From Bacteroidales bacterium UBA3143 (GTDB lineage Bacteria > Bacteroidota > Bacteroidia > Bacteroidales > Dysgonomonadaceae): a DNA stretch of 64,000 nt. Made by a program: the position numbers and the translations under genes. Of this stretch, positions 1 through 9,444 are shown piece by piece (positions within the stretch are counted from its first letter, which is position 1; the number at the start of each line of letters is the position of its first letter). The notes under the pieces are model-generated. The model made no database searches and was not told where the DNA came from. It saw only the letters and a program-made list of their open reading frames with translations. The stretch spans positions 1-64,000 of the forward strand of contig DEZB01000056.1 of assembly GCA_002364735.1 (NCBI GenBank), read 5' to 3'.

Positions 1-297
1 TTGATGTAAAAATACAAAAAGTCGTGCATTTATACAACAAAAACATAGGCTATTTTACTGTAAATCATCGCATTTAGACTTTTTCAGCAGACCCTAAGTA
101 AAGATTAAAATAGAAACAAATAACTCTAATCAAACATAGAGTATCATGTGACCTTAAAGTATGTTGATAAAATCTTTCTACAAACATTCTATAAGAACAG
201 ATGTTTATATGAGAGATACTTTTATGTACTTAGTGAGTTTCTATACGCATTGACGTATAGGAAACATACTAATAGAACACATTAAAAAATATAAACT

Positions 298-1377
298 ATG
301 GCATTAAAAGAAACTTTACAACAATTAGGCGCAGAGCAAAGTAATCCGTGCGTAACTATCTCTCTTAACACACATCGTTCGCGCCCGCAAACGGATCAAG
401 ATAGAATTCTCTTAAAGAATTTGCTAAAAGAGGCAGAAGATAGGGTAAAGAAAGATTATGATAGGAAGTCTATAGAAGAGCTGCTAAAGAAGTTAGCTTC
501 CATTAAAGAAGAAGTAGATATGAACGCAAACTTAGAGAGCTTGCATATATTTCTATCAAACGATACAAATGAGATTGTGAGATCACCTTGGAAAGCAGCT
601 TCAGACAGAGTCAACATTTCTCCTCGTTTTGCTATTCGCCCACTCATAAAGGCATACAATCGTAGCGAGCCCTATCTGATAATGGTATTGTCTCACAACA
701 ATGTGAGTTTATATGAAGCTGTAAATGATAGTGTTGTGAAAGAGATAAAGAATGATGACTTTCCTGTAACAGATAATATACCTTGGACGCTTTATCCAGA
801 AAAGTTGGGTGACGCAAAATATGTGGATGATTTATTGCGTAACTTTTTCAATAAAATTGACAAAGCGTTGGTGAAAGTGTATAGAGAAACCGATTTACAA
901 TGTGTGGTAGTTAGCACCGATTCAAACTATAGCACGCTAATGCAAGTAGCAGATAAACCAAATGTGTATCACGGTTATGTTTCGATAAATGCCAACAAAT
1001 CAGCACCTCATCAAGTGGTGAAACAAACATGGAAGTTTATCGAAAAAATACAATCCAAACGCAGAACTGAAGATATAGAGGAAGTAAAGAAAGCAATTTC
1101 GAAAGGTAATGTTCTTACAGATTTGCTTGAAATTTATCATGCAGCTGTTGCTGGAAGAGGCGACCTCTTGGTGGTACATCAAAATTATAAGCAACCCGTT
1201 ATGATGAATGACAATGGTAGTTTTGAGTTAATTGATGATGCAGCAACTCCAGGAGCAGTAGACGACATAACCAGTAAGATCGCCTGGGAAGTGATTTCTA
1301 AAAAAGGCAGAGTAATATTTACCGAGCAAGAAGAAATAAAAGACTTAGGTAAAATAGTACTAAAAACAAGGTACTAA
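298..1377 (+). CDS. Balon/baeRF3-like ribosome-associated (hibernation factor family) protein
   Basis: The 359-residue protein has the look of the bacterial archaeo-eukaryotic release-factor-like proteins (baeRF3 group), the group that includes the ribosome hibernation factor Balon. The N-terminus (about residues 16-35) carries the family pattern VTISLNTHRSRPQTDQDRI followed by a charged helix. A central segment YLIMVLSHNNVSLYEA (about 126-141) matches the second domain, and the C-terminal third contains GRGDLLVV. No GGQ motif is present, so peptide release is not expected; binding to the ribosomal A site is the family-based inference. It stands alone upstream of a Nudix gene and ends at a hairpin terminator. 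The start is an ATG preceded by an A-rich leader. The family call is from remembered motifs, not a search. Confidence 0.7.
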   Translation: MALKETLQQLGAEQSNPCVTISLNTHRSRPQTDQDRILLKNLLKEAEDRVKKDYDRKSIEELLKKLASIKEEVDMNANLESLHIFLSNDTNEIVRSPWKAASDRVNISPRFAIRPLIKAYNRSEPYLIMVLSHNNVSLYEAVNDSVVKEIKNDDFPVTDNIPWTLYPEKLGDAKYVDDLLRNFFNKIDKALVKVYRETDLQCVVVSTDSNYSTLMQVADKPNVYHGYVSINANKSAPHQVVKQTWKFIEKIQSKRRTEDIEEVKKAISKGNVLTDLLEIYHAAVAGRGDLLVVHQNYKQPVMMNDNGSFELIDDAATPGAVDDITSKIAWEVISKKGRVIFTEQEEIKDLGKIVLKTRY

Positions 1378-1392
1378 ATTGTTAGTAATTCT

Positions 1393-1444
1393 TTCATCCC
1401 GATTTTATTATTGAACTTTCAATATAAGGTTGGGATGAATTTTG
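1393..1444 (+). terminator. Hairpin terminator after the Balon-like gene
   Basis: TTCATCCC (1393-1400) pairs perfectly with GGGATGAA (1432-1439). Inside it TATTGAA (1409-1415) pairs with TTCAATA (1418-1424). A T-rich tail follows. It lies 15 bases after the stop codon. Confidence 0.7.
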
Positions 1445-1582
1445 TACATTCGTTGTTGGAAACAATTAAACATGGAATTGTTGTTTAGGTCTTAAAAACA
1501 TTGAGAAATGTATTTTGATAAAAAACATCAGTTGTAATTAGCAACAATCTCATTAAAGTAAAAAAAAATTAGTTTAGATATA

Positions 1583-2107
1583 ATGAAGCATCCTTTTTCT
1601 CTTTTCAAGTTCTGTCCCAAGTGTGGATCAAATGAATTTATAGTTAACAATCAAGATTCTAAGAAATGCAATAGCTGTGGTTTTGTTTATTACTTCAATT
1701 CTTCTGCAGCAATAGTTGCAGTTATCGAAAACTCAAATAATGAAGTGCTTGTGGCTCGCAGAGCAAAAAAACCTGCAAAAGGCACATTAGATTTGCCTGG
1801 AGGTTTTGCTGCAAGACATGAAACTATTGAAGAAACAGTTCGTCGGGAAGTATTGGAAGAAACACGTTTGGTGATAACTTCATTAAAATACATATTCTCA
1901 ATTCCTAATATTTATGTATATTCGGGGTTTGAAGTTCACACTATGGATCTTTTCTTTGAGTGTAAAGTAGATGATTTCAGTAATATTAAAGCGCAAGACG
2001 ATGTATTGGAATTGATATTTATACCAAAGAAAGAATTAAACCCTGATGACTTCGGTCTTATGTCTATTAAAAAAGGAGTTGAAAAACTGCAAAAACTATC
2101 TATATGA
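1583..2107 (+). CDS. Nudix hydrolase with N-terminal zinc ribbon
   Basis: The 174-residue protein has a four-cysteine zinc ribbon (C11, C14, C29, C32) followed by a Nudix domain. The Nudix box runs from GGFAARHETIEETV into RREVLEET; the glycine usual near the end of the box is Arg. This order, ribbon then Nudix, recalls NADH pyrophosphatase NudC, but the protein is shorter and lacks the NudC N-terminal domain, so the substrate (a nucleoside diphosphate derivative, possibly NADH or ADP-ribose) is uncertain. Its stop codon overlaps the next start (ATGA at 2104-2107), so it is translationally coupled to the TPR gene. Confidence 0.85.
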   Translation: MKHPFSLFKFCPKCGSNEFIVNNQDSKKCNSCGFVYYFNSSAAIVAVIENSNNEVLVARRAKKPAKGTLDLPGGFAARHETIEETVRREVLEETRLVITSLKYIFSIPNIYVYSGFEVHTMDLFFECKVDDFSNIKAQDDVLELIFIPKKELNPDDFGLMSIKKGVEKLQKLSI

Positions 2108-5097
2108 AAAAAATTATTTTGTTGTTGAGCGTAGTCGGAATCTTTTCATTTGCAACCGCACAAAGAACTGCTAACGACCAAACGCCTGAGAAATTATTTA
2201 TTCAAGGAAAAAACATGTTCCTTGAAGAAAATTACACAGGTGCTTACGATGTGTTAACGGAGTACTTGAAACAAGGACAAAACACAAGCTTAATTGAAGA
2301 AGCAGAATATATAATGGCTGCTTCTGCTTATTATCGCAACACACCAAACAGTGGTGATATACTAAAAGAGTTTTTGGAGAATCATCCCGAAACTACTTAT
2401 GATAATCAGCTAAAATTTCTAATTGGATCGTTTCATTTTGATGAGAAAGATTGGAGCAAAACGCTATTTTGGTTAGATCAATCAAATTTAGATTACTTGA
2501 GTCCTACAGAACAAGAAGATTACAGCTTTCGTTCGGCCTATGCCAACTTGCAAGCGGGTAACAAGGAAGAAGCTGCTCGTTTGTTTGGGCTTTTAGCTCA
2601 GAACAGCAACAAATATGGTGATGCTGGCAACTTCTACTACGGCTATATCGACTATACCAAAGGTAACTACGACGCTGCACTCAATCGCTTTCAGCGACTA
2701 CAAAATAATCCTGAATTTGGACAAGAAGTAGCTTTTTATACTGCTCAGTCCACTTTCTTTAAAGGAAACCTTGAGCAGGCCATTCGTCTATCAGACGCAT
2801 TTGTAAACAATTATTCGAAAAGCGAACACTTAGCAGAAATGTACCGTATATTGGGTAATAGCCACTACCGATTAAATCGCTCTTCACAAGCCATCCCCTA
2901 TTATGAGAAATACAAAATACATGTAGCTGAACCTTTAAGAGGTGATGCTTATTTTTTAGGTCTTTCATATATTGATGCAAACAAGCTGGCGGATGCTGTT
3001 ACAATGTTTCAGTATGCAACTGGTGAAAGCGATGCTTTAAGCCAGAACGCACAACTCTATTTAGGACAAACTTACCTGCGCATGAATGATAAGCCCAAGG
3101 CACAAATGGCTTTTGCTGCAGCTTCTCGTGACAACTTCGATGCAAAAGCACGTGAAACAGCCATGTTTAATTATGCACTACTAACGCATCAAACAAACTT
3201 TTCGGTGTTTAGCGAATCAATCACACTGTTTGAAAACTTTTTGCGTGAATTTCCCAATTCACAATATGCCAATCAGGTGAACGATATACTTGCTGAAACA
3301 TTCCTTACAACGAAAGATTACAATGCAGCCTTATCTGCAATCAATCGTATAGACAAACCAGCACGACGCATATTGGAAGCAAAACAAATGGTGTTGTTCC
3401 AACTGGGAACACAGCAGTTTGTGAATGGCAATCTCAACCAAGCTATTGAATACTTCAACAACACAATCAACTTAGGAAACTACAACAAAGAAGCACGCAC
3501 AAGCGCATATTTCTGGCGTGGAGAAGCGAAGTATAGAATCAATAACTTCTCTGCTGCAGCAGCCGATTTTCAATCGTTTACGCAAGAAGCTTCACCATCC
3601 AACGAAAACTATGCACTTGCATTGTATAATTTGGGTTACGCCCGATTCAAACAAAACCAATATGCTACTGCACGCACTGCATTTCAAAATTATGTGAGTG
3701 CACAAAGCAATAAAGATGCGCCTGAATATGCAGACGCACACAACAGAATTGGTGACACCTACTATTTCAGCCGAAACTTTGCAGATGCAGAAAGATACTA
3801 TAACACAGCATCTAATCTAAATCCTGCAAGCGCAGACTATGCTGCCTATCAAAAATCTTTTGTAATGGGATTGCAACGCAATTACTTGGGAAAAATAAGT
3901 GCATTGGATGATTTGATGCGCACTTTCCCCAACTCACATTATTATGATGATGCACTTTTTGAAAAGAGTCGTGCATTAGTGATGCTTAATCGTGAAAACG
4001 AGGCAGTAGCAGTTCTCAACAAATTGGTTTCAGATTTCCCACAAAGCCCTCTTGCTCGTCAGGGTGGTGTACAGTTAGGACAGTTGCATTACAATGCCAG
4101 CCGTTATCAAGATGCAGTTGCGTCATACAAAGCAGTTATAAAAAATTTTCCTGGCTCGGAAGATGCAAGAGCAGCATTACAGTCACTTGAAACTGTGTAT
4201 AAAGACATGAACGATATTGATGCGTTTGTAAATTATGCCAATGCACTACCAGGAGGTATGCGCATTACACCATTACGACAAGATTCACTCACCTATATGG
4301 CTGCAGAGAGTTTGTATATGCGAGGTTCTAAAAGTGATGCTTCAAATTCGTTGACAAAATACCTTCAGAGCTATCCAAACGGTGCATATAGCAGCGATGC
4401 CAATTACTATTTGGGTGTGATAGCAGATGAGAATAAGAATAGAGATAAAGCAATGATGCACTTTAGACACGTGATTGATGCCAACAATGGCAAATTTCTT
4501 GAAAACGCTTTGGCTTATGCGGCAAACACAGAATATAACGATGGCAACTTTCAACAAGCGCTGTCAGACTATATTAGACTGAGCAATGTTGCACAATCTC
4601 TCACAAACAAACAATCAGCACAATTGGGGGTAGCACGCACCAATACTAAGTTGAATAATTATCACGAAGCTGCTCGTGCAATAGACCAATTGCTGGAGAA
4701 TAAAAATTTATCTCCCGAGACTATAACAGAAGCACGTTATTTGCGCGCCAAGGCTTATCAACAAGTACGTGAGGTGGATAAAGCAATGGCCGATTATGGT
4801 GCCATTGCCAATGACACACGAAGTGTTTATGGTGCAGAAGCTCAGTTCAGATTGGCAGAAGCTTACTACAACTGGAAGTCGTATGACAAAGCCGAATCTC
4901 AAGTGAAAGAGTTTATGCAAAAAACAACTCCTCATCAATATTGGTTGGCACGTGCACTGATTGTTTTATCGGATACGTATAAAGCAAAAGGCGACAAATT
5001 TCAAGCACGTCAATACATAGAGAGTTTGCAAGCAAACTACAAAGGAAACGAATCGGACATTCAACAAATGATTAAGGAAAGACTCAAAGAAGAGTAA
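2104..5097 (+). CDS. Large secreted TPR-repeat protein
   Basis: The 997-residue protein begins with a signal peptide (KKIILLLSVVGIFSFATA, cleavage near residue 19). The rest is continuous helical tetratricopeptide repeats with typical units such as YLGQTYLRMNDKPKAQMAF and ALYNLGYARFKQNQYATA. No catalytic domain is visible. The C-terminal repeats resemble YbgF/BamD-type TPRs. It overlaps the Nudix gene by 4 bases and is followed 78 bases later by an outer-membrane barrel gene. This TPR plus barrel pair recurs in Bacteroidales, from memory, which suggests a periplasmic scaffold working with that barrel. Function is inferred only from this context. Confidence 0.85.
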   Translation: MKKIILLLSVVGIFSFATAQRTANDQTPEKLFIQGKNMFLEENYTGAYDVLTEYLKQGQNTSLIEEAEYIMAASAYYRNTPNSGDILKEFLENHPETTYDNQLKFLIGSFHFDEKDWSKTLFWLDQSNLDYLSPTEQEDYSFRSAYANLQAGNKEEAARLFGLLAQNSNKYGDAGNFYYGYIDYTKGNYDAALNRFQRLQNNPEFGQEVAFYTAQSTFFKGNLEQAIRLSDAFVNNYSKSEHLAEMYRILGNSHYRLNRSSQAIPYYEKYKIHVAEPLRGDAYFLGLSYIDANKLADAVTMFQYATGESDALSQNAQLYLGQTYLRMNDKPKAQMAFAAASRDNFDAKARETAMFNYALLTHQTNFSVFSESITLFENFLREFPNSQYANQVNDILAETFLTTKDYNAALSAINRIDKPARRILEAKQMVLFQLGTQQFVNGNLNQAIEYFNNTINLGNYNKEARTSAYFWRGEAKYRINNFSAAAADFQSFTQEASPSNENYALALYNLGYARFKQNQYATARTAFQNYVSAQSNKDAPEYADAHNRIGDTYYFSRNFADAERYYNTASNLNPASADYAAYQKSFVMGLQRNYLGKISALDDLMRTFPNSHYYDDALFEKSRALVMLNRENEAVAVLNKLVSDFPQSPLARQGGVQLGQLHYNASRYQDAVASYKAVIKNFPGSEDARAALQSLETVYKDMNDIDAFVNYANALPGGMRITPLRQDSLTYMAAESLYMRGSKSDASNSLTKYLQSYPNGAYSSDANYYLGVIADENKNRDKAMMHFRHVIDANNGKFLENALAYAANTEYNDGNFQQALSDYIRLSNVAQSLTNKQSAQLGVARTNTKLNNYHEAARAIDQLLENKNLSPETITEARYLRAKAYQQVREVDKAMADYGAIANDTRSVYGAEAQFRLAEAYYNWKSYDKAESQVKEFMQKTTPHQYWLARALIVLSDTYKAKGDKFQARQYIESLQANYKGNESDIQQMIKERLKEE

Positions 5098-5175
5098 ATT
5101 GAAGCAAAAGACTACAAACAAAAATTCAATTCGTTTTTTAAACAACACATTCAAGAAAATAAACAAGTATAGAAT

Positions 5176-6921
5176 ATGAGAAAAAATATATTCACTGTAA
5201 TCTTAGGATTGTTAACAACCATAGGTGTGTATGCTCAGGTACCCAAAGACACAGTTTTGACGCGTCAGTTGGAACTGGACAGAGAGTTTAATCCTACTTT
5301 GCAAGATGCAAACAAAATAAACAGCCTACCTGCAATACGCGAACCACGAGTGGCGAAAGCAAACACTGACTATGCAACGTGGACATTGCGTGCCACTCCT
5401 CCATTGGAAATAGCAATGCCAAAACCAGGTAGCATAATGACTGACATTCCCTTTAGTTTGCACAAAGGCTATGTGAGACTAAATGCAGGTAATTATGCCA
5501 ACGTAGATGGGGCATTAGGCTACAGATTTCTGGATAGCGAAACAGATAAATTGAACTTCATGTTTCTGCACAACTCAAGCAATGGTGAGGTTGATTACAA
5601 CCAAGAAACAACTCCCCCATCCCACAAATTGCGATACATGGACAACTTTGCCAAGTTAAAATATAGACACATCTTTGAAACTTCACTGTTGGATCTACAC
5701 GCCTCTTTTTTGCATTCGCAATTCAATTATTATGGCAACAACTTTGGAGAAACAAGGGTGCATGACGATAACAATCAGATGTTGGGAGTATTCAATGTGA
5801 GAGCTGCATTGCAGAACACACAAACTGACTTATTAAACTACATAGGCTCGCTCAACTTTCATCATTTTTCAACCAAATATGGAAGAGACTTGAATGATGA
5901 AAGCTTGAATGGCAATCAAATTGAATTAGACCTTGATTTGAATAAATCCTTTTTGGGTGGAGACAACTTAGTGGGTGTTAAAGGGAACTTTACTGGGATG
6001 TTCTACGACAAAATTGACATTGCAGGTGAGGAGGATATATCAAACTTAATGATGGTGGATGTAAATCCTTACATTCATTTCGAAGGATTCAACTGGAAAG
6101 TAAGATTGGGTGCTAACATTGATTTTGTATTTGACGATGAGAATAAATTTTATGTGTCTCCCAATGCTGCACTATTTGTAATGGTTACTGACAACACGTC
6201 TTTATACCTCAACGCTATTGGGGGTGTTAGTAAAAACACTTACTTAGATATGTATAAAGAGTCGCGCTACATTAGGCCTAACACAATAGTGAAACATTCT
6301 TACACACCTTACGACATCAGTGCAGGAACTAAAATAGGCGATATTGATGGTTTCAGAATTGACATCTTTGGAGGATATAAGAAAACAAAAGAAGATCATT
6401 TTTTGGTTCTACAATCCGACTTCCTGTATGATACGAGTCTGCCCAACGAACTTTGGAGCTATCAAGAGTTTCTTGTTCCTGTTTTGGGTGACTTAACCCA
6501 TTCTCACGTTGGAGGTAGAATTCACAGTAACATATGGTCGCCTTTGGATATTTATTTAGAAGTGAAGAAGAACTTTTACACAGTAGATAAAATAGAAGGA
6601 ATGGTAGTTGAACCAACTGAATTGAAAGCTTGGAACAAACCCGGATTTGAAACTGACATTCAAGGAACATTCGCAGTAACCAATCAAGTGAAACTGATGT
6701 TGGGATATTATTTTGCCAATGGCAGATGGACCATTGCCAATGGGCAAAGTGTTGAGATGGACAACATAAATGATTTGAATGCCGGAGCTATCTACAATGT
6801 AAACAATATGTTTTCAATGAATGTGAAAGCTAATAATCTGCTCAATCAATCTTACGATGTTTGGTACGGACATCCTTCACAAGGTGTTAATGTGATGGGT
6901 GGGTTTACGTTTAAGTTTTAA
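5176..6921 (+). CDS. Outer-membrane beta-barrel protein (TonB-receptor-like, partner of the TPR protein)
   Basis: The 581-residue protein has a signal peptide ending near VYAQ (residue 21). A short conserved head (residues 22-95) follows, then alternating amphipathic strands rich in Asn, Tyr and Phe, ending in an aromatic final strand GGFTFKF as outer-membrane barrels do. No TonB plug domain is recognisable, so it is not a complete TonB-dependent transporter even though such proteins are often named that way. It is probably co-transcribed with the TPR gene. The role is unknown; envelope assembly or a specialised channel are the likeliest options. Confidence 0.75.
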   Translation: MRKNIFTVILGLLTTIGVYAQVPKDTVLTRQLELDREFNPTLQDANKINSLPAIREPRVAKANTDYATWTLRATPPLEIAMPKPGSIMTDIPFSLHKGYVRLNAGNYANVDGALGYRFLDSETDKLNFMFLHNSSNGEVDYNQETTPPSHKLRYMDNFAKLKYRHIFETSLLDLHASFLHSQFNYYGNNFGETRVHDDNNQMLGVFNVRAALQNTQTDLLNYIGSLNFHHFSTKYGRDLNDESLNGNQIELDLDLNKSFLGGDNLVGVKGNFTGMFYDKIDIAGEEDISNLMMVDVNPYIHFEGFNWKVRLGANIDFVFDDENKFYVSPNAALFVMVTDNTSLYLNAIGGVSKNTYLDMYKESRYIRPNTIVKHSYTPYDISAGTKIGDIDGFRIDIFGGYKKTKEDHFLVLQSDFLYDTSLPNELWSYQEFLVPVLGDLTHSHVGGRIHSNIWSPLDIYLEVKKNFYTVDKIEGMVVEPTELKAWNKPGFETDIQGTFAVTNQVKLMLGYYFANGRWTIANGQSVEMDNINDLNAGAIYNVNNMFSMNVKANNLLNQSYDVWYGHPSQGVNVMGGFTFKF

Positions 6922-7217
6922 TAGAGGTCACTCACTTAACAAATACCACACAGCCTCACACCACATTCAGTCTTTCTCGATTGTATCATTCGCAAACTGA
7001 ATAAGCCGTTTACAAAACTGTGCGATTACATTAATTTCTATTTCACCTGATCAATGTTAGCATTAGCAGAATTATTATCAGCAGGTAAAAATCCATTTCA
7101 GCATTTACTATCAAATTTCTGAATCAGTAATTCACATTATTACACGAGCTCAATCATATTTTACTAAATAGAGCTAAAACTTATAAAATGTAAAGCTCCG
7201 ACATTTAGGTTCAAAAG
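6922..7217. other. Gene-free tract before the dyad array
   Basis: I see no gene, RNA or convincing terminator here after the barrel gene. The sequence is AT-rich. Near 7190-7217 a half unit of the downstream array (GCTCCGAC...TTCAAAAG) appears without its palindrome. Confidence 0.5.
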
Positions 7218-7452
7218 CATTTCTGCATGTGCAGAAACACAAACGTCTCGGTCCGAAAGCATTCCTGCACGCGCAGAAATCAAAATGTCTCGGTATTTTC
7301 TTCTCCTGCACCTGCAGGAATGGAAATATGTCGGTTCGAAACCATTACTGCATGCGCATAGATCAAATCGAACCCTCCGTTATTGATTACTGCACGTGCA
7401 GAAGTCAAATCGAACCCTCCGAAAGTATTCCTGCACGTGCAGGAATTGAAAC
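7218..7452. repeat. Array of six phased palindromes, period 41-42 bp
   Basis: Six copies of a CTGCRYGYGCAG-type dyad have centres at 7228.5, 7270.5, 7311.5, 7353.5, 7395.5 and 7436.5, spacings of 42, 41, 42, 42 and 41 bp. The best copies are perfect: TCCTGCA/TGCAGGA at 7304-7319, CTGCACGTGCAG at 7390-7401, and a 20-bp palindrome at 7427-7446. Spacers are related to each other (TCAAATCGAACCCTCCG in copies 4 and 5; TGTCTCGG or TGTCGG in copies 1-3). There is no room for spacers of CRISPR length. The function is unknown. Confidence 0.9.
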
Positions 7453-7526
7453 GGAGGGATATTTTGCTTCATCACGATAGTGTAAGTATCATTTTAATCA
7501 GATGTTCACTGTTTTTACACAATCCC

Positions 7527-7545
7527 CCCTCGTTTGCAACGAGGG
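7527..7545. repeat. Isolated strong hairpin
   Basis: CCCTCGTT (7527-7534) and AACGAGGG (7538-7545) form a perfect 8-bp stem with a TGC loop. It has no T-run, so it is not a standard terminator. It lies between the dyad array and the ABC exporter genes. Confidence 0.6.
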
Positions 7546-7701
7546 AGAAATAGTAGAGTGTTTGTAACATGAAAATATTAATAAACCATTACACAACTCA
7601 CATCACACACCATAGCCCCCCCCTTTTGCTTATCTCTTGATGATTCTAATAAACTTACTTGTAGTAAAAATGTTAGACACTGAGAATACTTATAATAAAG
7701 G

Positions 7702-9444
7702 ATGAAAAGAAATAACACAAAATCGGAAGCTGAACCAAGAAATAAAGTAGGATTGATGGACGTTCTTGCACCATACAAGGGGATTGTATCCTTATTGGTG
7801 ATAATAGCAATGGCAGCAAGCAGTATCAATTTACTTATTCCAAAAATAATTGCCTCAGCAATCGATTCCTTCTCTGCCAACAGCTTTGATGCACGCAAAG
7901 TAACAACTCAATTCTTGTTTGCTGCACTTGGTATATTTATATTCACAGCAGTTCAAGGCATATTGCAAACTATTGCTGCCGAAAAAGTGGCGAGAGACTT
8001 ACGCGAAAAGATTGTGGACAAATTATCTCATCAAAGCTTTTCATTTATCATCAAGTCCAATCCTTCAAAGCTGCTCACAAATCTGACCTCGGACATGGAC
8101 TCGATCAAGACATTTGTTTCACAGGCTTTTGTTGCCATTATTTCATCGTTATTTATAATTATAGGCGTATCGGTTTTAATGTTGATGATCAACTGGAAGC
8201 TTGCCCTTGCTGTTCTGGTTATTGTACCCATCATTGCCACTGCGTTTTTTATTGTTTTTAGAAAAGCGAGGGTTATTTTCAAAAAAAGCCGCAAGGTAAT
8301 AGATGCACTTAATAAAATTATCAATGAAAGTATATTGGGTGCTGACCTTATTAGGGTGTTGAATTCACAACAACCCGAAAACCAGAAATTTCTGGAAAAG
8401 AATCTGGAGTCTCGTGAATTAGGATTATCTATAGTTCGTTTGTTCTCTGTGCTTGTTCCCAGTATTATGTTTGTTTCCAATCTTGCAATTGTTTTAATAC
8501 TTGCTCTTGGGGGTCATTATGTGGTAATTGATACATTAACTATTGGAAACTTTGCTGCATTCAATAGCTATGTTGTTATGCTCATATTTCCCGTAATGAT
8601 GATAGGCTTCATGAGCAACATTATAGCCTCAGCAACTGCATCTAACGATAGGGTGCAAAATATACTTTCAACTCCTCCACCGCTTGAGGCAGGAACTATT
8701 GCCACCGAGATCAAAGGCAATATTTTCTTGAAAAACGTTTCGCTGACTTACGAAGACAAACCCATTCTCAAAAATGTTTCATTTGCTGTGACAGCTGGTA
8801 GCAAAACGGCAATCATTGGGCCAACTGCGGCTGGAAAAAGCCAATTGCTTTATTTGCTTACCAATCTGATTCCAGCTGACTCGGGAACAATTGAGCTGGA
8901 CGGTGTTCCAATTGATAAATATGATAGTGCAACACTATACAATGATGTTGGATTAGTATTTCAGGATAGTGTTATTTTTAATTTGAACCTCAAAGAAAAT
9001 ATTGGATTTAGCGATTCGTATTCTGAAGCATCGTTGCAAAAAGCAATTGAAACGGCTGAATTGAGCAGTTTTATAGATACACTTCCCGATAAGTTAGCAA
9101 CTATGGTATCGGAAAGAGGAAGTAGTCTTTCGGGTGGACAAAAACAAAGAATAATGTTGGCAAGAGCTCTTACATTAAACCCAAAGATTCTGCTCCTTGA
9201 TGACTTCACAGCAAGGGTGGACCAGAAGACAGAAAATAAAATATTAGATAATATTCAAAGAAACTATCCAGATATTACCCTTATATCTATTACGCAAAAG
9301 ATAGAACCAATTAAAGATTTCGATCAAATACTACTTTTGATGGGAGGAGAGATTATTGCCTCAGGTCGACATACAGACTTAATGAAAAGATCGCCCGAAT
9401 ACATTCAGATATATAAATCGCAACAAAGCACCGAAACGATATGA
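7702..9444 (+). CDS. Heterodimeric ABC exporter subunit with degenerate ATP site (TM287/LmrC-like)
   Basis: The 580-residue half-transporter has about six membrane helices (residues 25-310) and one nucleotide-binding domain. Walker A is GPTAAGKS (373-380) and the signature is canonical LSGGQ (476-480). Walker B reads ILLLDD, with Asp501 in place of the catalytic Glu, and the H-switch is Gln532 (ITQKIE). That combination marks the non-catalytic partner of heterodimeric exporters such as TM287/288, where this subunit donates its signature to the working site of the other. It overlaps its partner gene by 4 bases (ATGA). Substrates may be drugs, lipids or peptides; the sequence does not tell. Confidence 0.93.
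   Translation: MKRNNTKSEAEPRNKVGLMDVLAPYKGIVSLLVIIAMAASSINLLIPKIIASAIDSFSANSFDARKVTTQFLFAALGIFIFTAVQGILQTIAAEKVARDLREKIVDKLSHQSFSFIIKSNPSKLLTNLTSDMDSIKTFVSQAFVAIISSLFIIIGVSVLMLMINWKLALAVLVIVPIIATAFFIVFRKARVIFKKSRKVIDALNKIINESILGADLIRVLNSQQPENQKFLEKNLESRELGLSIVRLFSVLVPSIMFVSNLAIVLILALGGHYVVIDTLTIGNFAAFNSYVVMLIFPVMMIGFMSNIIASATASNDRVQNILSTPPPLEAGTIATEIKGNIFLKNVSLTYEDKPILKNVSFAVTAGSKTAIIGPTAAGKSQLLYLLTNLIPADSGTIELDGVPIDKYDSATLYNDVGLVFQDSVIFNLNLKENIGFSDSYSEASLQKAIETAELSSFIDTLPDKLATMVSERGSSLSGGQKQRIMLARALTLNPKILLLDDFTARVDQKTENKILDNIQRNYPDITLISITQKIEPIKDFDQILLLMGGEIIASGRHTDLMKRSPEYIQIYKSQQSTETI

Noticed and set aside
7218..7452. CRISPR array
   Set aside because: The repeats resemble CRISPR repeats in palindrome and ATTGAAAC end, but the whole period is only 41-42 bp, spacers are similar to each other, and no cas gene is present.
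7229..7480. Open frame of 83 codons on the plus strand
   Set aside because: It runs through the palindrome array and encodes only the translated repeats; composition and lack of family features argue against a gene.
7527..7545. Terminator of the TPR/barrel operon
   Set aside because: A strong stem but no U tail, 600 bases after the gene; kept only as an isolated hairpin.
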